A stretch of 64,000 bases of DNA from Cryptomeria japonica (taxonomy: Eukaryota > Streptophyta > Pinopsida > Cupressales > Cupressaceae): assembly GCF_030272615.1 (NCBI RefSeq), contig NC_081410.1:127643140-127707139 (forward strand). The letters are read 5' to 3'. Below the pieces are notes generated by a model, which was not told where the DNA came from, ran no database searches, and saw nothing but the letters and a program-made list of their open reading frames with translations. A program made the position numbers and the translations under genes. This document shows positions 58,035 through 64,000 of the stretch, one piece after another (positions within the stretch are counted from its first letter, which is position 1; the number at the start of each line of letters is the position of its first letter).

Positions 58035-58404
58035 TAGGTAGTTCTTCTCAGTAAAGAAGCTTATGTATCCTCTGCGGTTGTGCATGATTTATGGTTATAT
58101 ATATCTTTGAGTATTAATTATTGCAGGTGTGCATATGGAAAGGTCTCTGTCATCCTTTGCGGATGTGCATGATGAAAGATCATGGTGTTACATGCAGGTC
58201 CCCAGGAAAGTGTAAAGTTATTAAGCGTTGGCTTCATCATCTGCAAGCATTGCAAGAGAAGATCATGTAAAGGTTCATTGTAATTGCATATTGATTGTAC
58301 TATTAGGGCTGGGCCCTAATCTTAAACATTGTAATTATTCAAGTCATGGTAATGTCCATGAAAATCAGATTATGCAATTATTTTCCTCCCTAGTTAAGAG
58401 GGAG

Positions 58405-59456
58405 TGTTGGTTTTTTGTGTAACTAGGATAGGAAAATAAATAGGATTCGGATTGCCTTAAGGCATCATCCGAATCCTTATAGGGCAGGGCCCTATCTATT
58501 GTATTTATATGTAATGTGTAAAACCATTAAGGGCTGGACCTAACATGTAAAGGGGCGCATCTCTAGGTCCAAAGTGTGGACCTATCTCCAGCACACACAT
58601 TTTGTGGCGTACAGTCTTATGTATTGATCATTTATGATGGGTTGGGCCCAAATGATTGTATTATTAAAAGGACGCATCCCTTCTCCAAACGTGTGGTCCT
58701 ATATCTTATTTTAGCACATCTCTATGTAGCGTGGGCTCTTGTAACGTGGAAACTATATTGTTTAGGTCCCATGCTTATGGTGGCGTGTGGAACTAATATT
58801 ATATTGTTGGCCCCAAGGATGGATTGGGCCGACCCAAGATAGGGCTCACCTCTTGTATATAGGCACAAGCATATCACTAGTCGCAAATGCAATCAGGCAA
58901 TCCGAATATTAGACAATCAATGTGAAGACCCTATGCTCTGCAATAAAAGGTCAATGCGAAATCTGATCAAGGAATCAGCGAATTACTTCTGCCATCAGCA
59001 TTTGCCATACATGCGATCTTGGAAAGTGAATACATTGAAGAGGATAGCAAGTTCCTCCTGAAGGTCTACAAACACCATTAGGTCTGCAATCTTCAGTGAA
59101 GAACTACGAAGAGCTGGAAGCTGTATGCTGATGATATTCTTATATAAGAAAGAGATAAGTTCTCTATCTTCTGCTGTTACATTGTGCCCTAGCTGGGTTA
59201 CGACTGTAACTCTAATTCTGCCCTAGGTTGACAGTTATATCAGATAAGTAATCTGATCTTTATTGCCATTGTATTCTACAATTAATAAAAGGATCTAGAT
59301 CTGATTTGTTGCTGGGTTTTTTCTCCAAGAGGGAGGTTTTCCTAGGGTATGTGTTGTGTCTTGTCTCTTTTGTATTCCTGCATTCACATTGTTCTCTGCA
59401 ACTATGTATGTCAATTTTCTGCTCATTGATTTACAATCTGATCACTAAAGTTAACA
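58405..59456 (+). repeat. LTR 3 of the triple-LTR element
   Basis: 1052 bp, ending GTTAACA and directly followed by target duplication GTTAT. Confidence 0.95.
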
Positions 59457-59672
59457 GTTATACCTATAGTAGTTGTGAGGCCTGTTCCCACTGCTTTGCT
59501 TTGCAAATAGTTGTGTATCCCCCATTCACTTCTGGGGTTCTTTGTTATGAACAGCTATGCGTGTCTCTATGCCAAAGTACTTTTTAACGAATATTATGAC
59601 ATCCCTGCTACAGTTGTAGCCATCTTAATTGTCATGGGTACACCCAAAAATGAGGCAATTCTTCTTTGCTAG

Positions 59673-60170
59673 GTGATTTTTAAAGAGGATTTGTTGTCTG
59701 GTTTAGAACTGGCTGTCCACAATGTTAATGAGAATCTGATGATTCCTTACCCCGAAAATTATGTGGAGCTGGGTGTGAGGAATTGTGCTAGGGATGTGAT
59801 GTTGCACCCTATCTTGGTTATCAAAGATATCTCCTCCTTCGAAGCGAGGAAACCGATAACCGCTAGAAACATTGCATTCCTCCAGAAATGGCTTCATCTG
59901 AAACCTGTCCAGGGTACGAAATGGTGGGTCGAATATATGGCTGAGGAAGGCTTTTCGCCTCCTTTGGACTTCCCAGCAACAAATATCAAAAAATACCAGG
60001 TACTTCCTCCGGTGATTATAAAGGCATCTCATCTGTTTGACAAAACTTCTTCTCAGGCTAGAAAGAAGACTCGGAGGGCGACAGTGGAGACTGTCCCGTC
60101 AAGCTCTTCTACTAATCCTCACCCTCCTCATGGGGACTGTGTTTTTGTTGATAGGAGCCTGAGAGGTTAA
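59673..60170 (+). CDS. Unknown 165-residue ORF, possibly a retroelement fragment
   Basis: Open frame encoding MIFKEDLLSGLELAVHNVNE, then PITARNIAFLQKWLHLKP, GTKWWVEYMAEEGF and a basic, serine-rich tail (QARKKTRRATVETVPSSSST) ending at a stop. Coding sense appears to extend upstream of the ATG, across a stop near 59672. I recognise no family. The downstream DNA (to about 61160) ends with GCAAGACCGGAGGTTTTCTC...CCCAGCTC and a short A-run, like plant LINE 3' ends, so a truncated LINE is one possibility; a captured host gene fragment is another. Confidence 0.35.
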   Translation: MIFKEDLLSGLELAVHNVNENLMIPYPENYVELGVRNCARDVMLHPILVIKDISSFEARKPITARNIAFLQKWLHLKPVQGTKWWVEYMAEEGFSPPLDFPATNIKKYQVLPPVIIKASHLFDKTSSQARKKTRRATVETVPSSSSTNPHPPHGDCVFVDRSLRG

Positions 60171-61029
60171 GGACTCAGTTTTTATTCCCTGCTTATGATA
60201 TACTTAGTTTTCTTGGGAATCCCCAGGAATTTTGCTGCACTTGCTGGGGCATACTTGGTAGCTTTCTATTATGGTTATTTAGCAATATTTTGTTTGGACA
60301 TGTGGATACTCAGACATTTTAGAGTTGATCTCAAGAATTTACGATATATGCATGGTTATACAGGGCTAAATGATAAGATTTTGTCTATATGGATAATTTT
60401 AGACTTTTACTTTGGTTCAGGTTTTATATTTTCCTGAAGTACCGACATTGCTTTGGATTTCAGTTTCATGCAATTATGTTTCCTGTGGGTTATAGTGTAA
60501 TTGATGGTTAAGCTCTGGGTCCTCTCTAGCTATTTGGGTCTCCATAAATAATACAAGTGTGTAGATAGAGTACTCATTCAGAGGGGCAGGGGCCTCAGAC
60601 CGGCCTGGGCTTTGCTTTGGTCTGTGTTTCTTTATGCTTACATGTTTATGTTATGCTATTATTTTAATTTGATATGTACCAGAGGTGAAGGAGCTATCTT
60701 AGCTTGCATGCTTTTGCTAACAGCTAACAGTAGGTCTAGATGGAAGGTGGTTGTTTGTGACTGTCTCTGTGCAGGGAATATTATCAGCACAGGTCACCCA
60801 AAGGAGATTGTTATTCTGGATTCGTTGGGACAGCTTCGAATTCCTGGGTATGGCCATACCGATGAGTGACAGTCTCTTAGTTTTTCAGCATATGGTTTTT
60901 CACTTCGAGTGTTTTCCAGGGCAAAACACAGACTGACTTTTGTATACTATCATATGATATTTGTATCAAGCTTGTAGTAAGGAAATATGTAATTTCTCAA
61001 ATGTATCCATATACTACAATTGTATTATT

Positions 61030-61168
61030 ATTGAATTTTTTGGGCAAGACCGGAGGTTTTCTCCACCCAGCTCTTTCCTACCAGTGCCCCTAGTGAGCGG
61101 GGTTGTATTAGGTTTCAAATTTTTATTTAATCTTATGGCTTAGGCCTTTTACCAATCAAAAAAAATAA
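61030..61168 (+). mobile_element. LINE-like 3' end
   Basis: GACCGGAGGTTTTCTCCACC, CCAGTGCCCCTAGTGAGCGG and CTTAGGCCTTTTACCAATC followed by an A-rich run recall the 3' ends of plant L1-type elements. No reverse transcriptase was found upstream, and no target duplication was assigned. Confidence 0.35.
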
Positions 61169-61254
61169 TGTATAAATTTGTACACTCAAGAGTCATATCC
61201 CAATTCCTTGTCACCCTCTCATTGTAATCAAGTTTCTACTTTGACAAGAGATCC

Positions 61255-61445
61255 CAATGGGATTGAGGGACAGTGCCCCTCACAGGGGTTTGGGGCAATA
61301 CCCTCGGCAGGGTCAAGGGGTAGTGCCCCCTTGTGGGGCTTTGGGGGCAACACCCCCATCATTGTCAACAGGCAGCGCCCCTTGTTTGGGTTTGGGGGTA
61401 ACACCCCCAATAGTGTTGAAGGGTAGTGCCTCTTGTAGGATCCAG
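61255..61445. repeat. GC-rich ~52-bp tandem repeat of palindromes
   Basis: About three and a half degenerate units each hold two small inverted repeats: a GGGGTAGTGCCCCC type and a GGGGGCAACACCCCC type. The first resembles the GGGGCAGCGCCCC motif near 4790 and 49310. ORFs on both strands here are proline/glycine repeat artefacts. Confidence 0.8.
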
Positions 61446-61469
61446 CGGTAGGCCTGAAACACACTCCCT

Positions 61470-62688
61470 ATCACGATACAAGGCAGGGTTGAGGAGTCCC
61501 CACTGCCAAATGTCGCTGCGTGCCCTAAGTCACCAATCGCGTGTTTTTTAAACTGCAGGCAAGAAATCGCCACAAGCTTTAATTGCCAGCACGAATGGAT
61601 GACTTATTAACCAAAAAATCATGATTTTTTCTATTGAATCACAAGTTTTACAAGGGGAAGTCACTGCAGGTTTTACAAAAACCCGACAATGGTTTATTGC
61701 ACGAGTAACTCACTTGTTCATCTAATTCCTGATTACTCACAAGTTTTGCATCTAGAAATAAAGTGGATTGTTAAAAAATGGAATGTCATTCTGCAGTAGA
61801 TCAAAGGTGAGGTTGCCATGCTTTATTAGGTTTAAGTTTAACCTTGCATTGTGTACAACAACTATTTAGAACTAGGGTTGTATCCACCATTGTAATGATT
61901 TATAAAAGATCCAATACAAATAGCTCAACCTTGTAAACAACTCAAGACCTTGCCCGTGTAGTCCTTCGAACAAGCTTTCAATTGGAGAAATGCTTGCTTG
62001 GTTTATATGTATTACAAGGCAGGTTCTTTCATAGGTTTAATTTGATTCTTTGCATTTTATTTAATAAACCTTTGCTTACATTCATTTTAGACATTTTCAA
62101 CTAAATTAGAGTTACAAAATTACCCAAAGGACTTGGTCTAGGGTGGACCTAATGAAAGATTTCTCCGTGTCAGCTAGATTCTCTGCAAATATGTGAGACT
62201 TAATTGAATTATCTGGAAATCGGGTCTCAACTTATTCTTCCAGTTCTTCCAGTTCAAAATTAAGAAGGTTCAAGATCATCATGTCCTTTAACGTTTTTGC
62301 AATTCAAAAGAAAGAGGATTCAATCAGCATCTCATTACTTTCCTACATGGGATCCATTGGAACAGATTTGAACTTTGAGATCCTATGTAAGTGCACTCAG
62401 TTTTTTACGGTAGGGCATTCAAGTGGCTCAATACAAATTATATGTGCATCGGGCCTAAAAATGTGGAAGAAAATACAATGACCTAGCAAGGTCTATAATT
62501 TAGTATCTTATATTGCACTATACTTAATAACATCAATTGCAGTAAAAGTATAGAAAAGATAAAGTGTCATACCTTTCAGTGCGCCCAACTTGAAAGCATT
62601 TCCTCCATTGGATGCTAGGTAGTCAAGTAAACCAGGCATCAAAGTACTAATGCATGGCATTCATTCAACGAATTCAACATAATTATTT
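61470..62688. other. No gene seen; 3' flank of the PPR gene
   Basis: AT-rich sequence with only short frames. The right part would contain the 3' untranslated region of the minus-strand PPR gene; no clear polyadenylation signal was singled out. Confidence 0.4.
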
Positions 62689-64000
62689 TCAAATCTTTTG
62701 CTTGAAAATTGCTCTAACAAGTATGTTCCATGTAATATTATCTGGAAGGAATCCCTTCCTGAGAACCTCCTCTAATATCTCTGTGGCTTCCTGAAGTTTA
62801 TGAATTTTGCAAAGACTGTTTAACAAAGTATTATATGAGACAATATTTGGTCCACAACCTTTCTCAACCATCTCATTCCAAATATCATAAGCCTTCTCTA
62901 TCTCTCCCATCTTATAAAGACCATCTAAGAGCGTATTGTAGGTGACAATAGTTGGACAGCAATTTCTAGTTTTCATATCAGACAAAATCTTGAGGGCATC
63001 TTGTACCTTGCCCACATTGCAAAGAGCATGCATAATTATATTATAAAGCATTATATCTGGATCCTGTGGCCTTTGTTTAAGTTCGTTCCAGATATTCAAT
63101 GAGTCATTAATTCTTCCTGCTTTGCAAAGGCCATCTATTAAGGAGCTCAATGTAATCCGGTCTGGACTATAACCTACCTTCAGCATCTTCTGTAACAGGC
63201 GACCAGCCTCACCAACTTTTCCTAATTTGCAGAGACCACTGATAAGAGTGTTGTAGGTGGCCACAGTGGAAACACATTCCTTCCTCATTTTTCCAAACAT
63301 ACAAAGCGCTTCCTTGACTCTAGATTCTTTACAGAGACCATTTATAAGTGAGTTATAAATTTGAGCGTTTGGCTTACATCCGTGTTCAGCCATCTGCTGC
63401 CAGATTGCAGCAGCTTCTTCCAGCCTCTCTTTTTTACACAGCCCATCTATCATAGAACAATATGCAACCACATTTGGAACACACCCCAACTTCTGCATTT
63501 CAGTCCAAACTTCAAGTGCTCCATTAACATATCCTTTTTTGCACAGCCCCTCAACCAAAACCCCATAAGTAATAACATCCGGGCTATTACCACCTTTCTT
63601 ACCCATACCCTGCCACAGCTCAATTGCTTCTGTTACCTTCCCTCCACTACACAGTCCCCTGATCAATACATTATAAGTGACGACACTTGCACCACACTCA
63701 TTGTCAACCATATTCCTCCAGACCCTGACAGCCTCATCCACCATACCCTCCTTGCAAAACCCATTGATCAAAGTATTATAAATCACCACATCTGGTTTAC
63801 AGTCCCTCTGGATCATCCCAGAACAAATCTTTGCAGCTTCCCTAACCTTACCCTGCTTGCAAAGCCCATAAATCATGGTCCCATAAGAAAAAACATCAGG
63901 CTTACACCCATTCTGATCCATCCTCTGCCAAATCTTTTTAGCCTGCTCAAATCTACCTTCCTTATAAAGACAATTCAGCAAAGAATTATAAGTCACCACA
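62689..64000 (-). CDS. P-class pentatricopeptide-repeat protein, 5' end outside the window
   Basis: The open frame runs from the window edge to a TGA at 62691-62689. It contains 12 consecutive ~35-residue PPR motifs of the VVTYN(T/S)LI.GLCK.G...EA......M...GC.PD type, plus a partial thirteenth ending FKQKI. There is no E, E+ or DYW extension, so it belongs to the P class, whose members bind specific RNAs in mitochondria or chloroplasts for processing, stability or translation. The first codon in the window is GTG (Val), not a start, so the N-terminus and any organelle targeting peptide lie beyond 64000. No intron or frame damage is visible; it is the only convincing intact host gene here. Its exact target cannot be told from this part. 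Confidence 0.95.
   Translation of the reverse strand, partial: VVTYNSLLNCLYKEGRFEQAKKIWQRMDQNGCKPDVFSYGTMIYGLCKQGKVREAAKICSGMIQRDCKPDVVIYNTLINGFCKEGMVDEAVRVWRNMVDNECGASVVTYNVLIRGLCSGGKVTEAIELWQGMGKKGGNSPDVITYGVLVEGLCKKGYVNGALEVWTEMQKLGCVPNVVAYCSMIDGLCKKERLEEAAAIWQQMAEHGCKPNAQIYNSLINGLCKESRVKEALCMFGKMRKECVSTVATYNTLISGLCKLGKVGEAGRLLQKMLKVGYSPDRITLSSLIDGLCKAGRINDSLNIWNELKQRPQDPDIMLYNIIMHALCNVGKVQDALKILSDMKTRNCCPTIVTYNTLLDGLYKMGEIEKAYDIWNEMVEKGCGPNIVSYNTLLNSLCKIHKLQEATEILEEVLRKGFLPDNITWNILVRAIFKQKI

Larger units (their letters stand above)
53404..59456 (+). mobile_element. Three-LTR tandem copia-like non-autonomous element (TSD GTTAT)
   Basis: Three LTRs of 1052 bp (53404-54455, 56004-57055, 58405-59456) alternate with two interiors of 1548 and 1349 bp, and the whole is flanked by GTTAT (53399-53403 and 59457-59461). 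Each of the first two LTRs ends CTTAACA directly followed by TGGTATCA(A/G)AGCC, the copia primer site. Each interior ends AAGAGGGAG next to the following TGTTGG, the polypurine tract. The interiors contain no gag or pol. The single outer target duplication shows one insertion event followed by LTR-LTR unequal exchange, or a tandem cDNA. Confidence 0.95.

Overview
The window is nuclear plant DNA, from a seed plant with a large, repeat-filled genome. A gymnosperm is likely, but that is inferred from style (long T-rich introns, nested retroelements) and not proved. The only clearly functional host gene is a P-class pentatricopeptide-repeat (PPR) gene at the right edge (62689 to beyond 64000, minus strand). 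Almost everything else is mobile DNA in layers.

The centre of interest is one family of unusual elements, here labelled A (4812-~15200, +), F (8587-13025, -), B (17119-27225, -), E (remnant, ~29280-30633 plus 49193-49295, +), D (30634-49192, +) and C (34295-43035, -). Intact copies start TGTTGTGACC, end CATCAACA, and are flanked by 5-bp target duplications (F ATACG, B GTAAG, C GGTAC). No gag, protease, RT or integrase is visible in any of them, and the two ends are not repeats of each other beyond TGTTG/CAACA. In element orientation the layout is: terminal box; an array of 10-17 near-perfect 41-bp palindromes about every 167 or 177 bp; a TATA box; a short 5' leader with an intron; a gene for an unknown protein of about 1,065 codons; a second TATA box; and an ~850-bp tail ending in CA. 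This resembles a solo LTR whose U3 has swallowed a satellite-like hairpin array and a complete gene. Copy C's gene is open except for one amber codon; A, B and D are pseudogenes; F lacks the gene and carries other sequence.

Insertions are layered. F sits in A's coding region. D sits in the tail of E. A copia-type non-autonomous element (G, 33860-44870) sits in D's 5' intron, and C sits inside G. B landed in a CAG/GTAAG sequence that looks like a host splice donor, and B's gene is split by a 1.7-kb solo LTR (H, 18566-20241), which itself carries three palindromes.

Region by region: 1-3500 has no gene, only simple repeats; 3560-4670 is a dead hAT transposase; 4812-15200 is A with F inside; 15200-17118 is host DNA with two AT-rich inverted repeats; 17119-27225 is B; 27226-29277 is host, intron-like; 29278-49295 is the E>D>G>C nest; 49296-49691 is part of a copia LTR; 49692-53398 has decayed coding-like scraps only; 53404-59456 is a three-LTR tandem copia-like element (LTRs of 1052 bp, TSD GTTAT) with a second kind of hairpin array; 59462-61160 has an unknown ORF and a LINE-like tail; 61255-61445 is a GC-rich palindromic repeat; 62689-64000 is the PPR gene.
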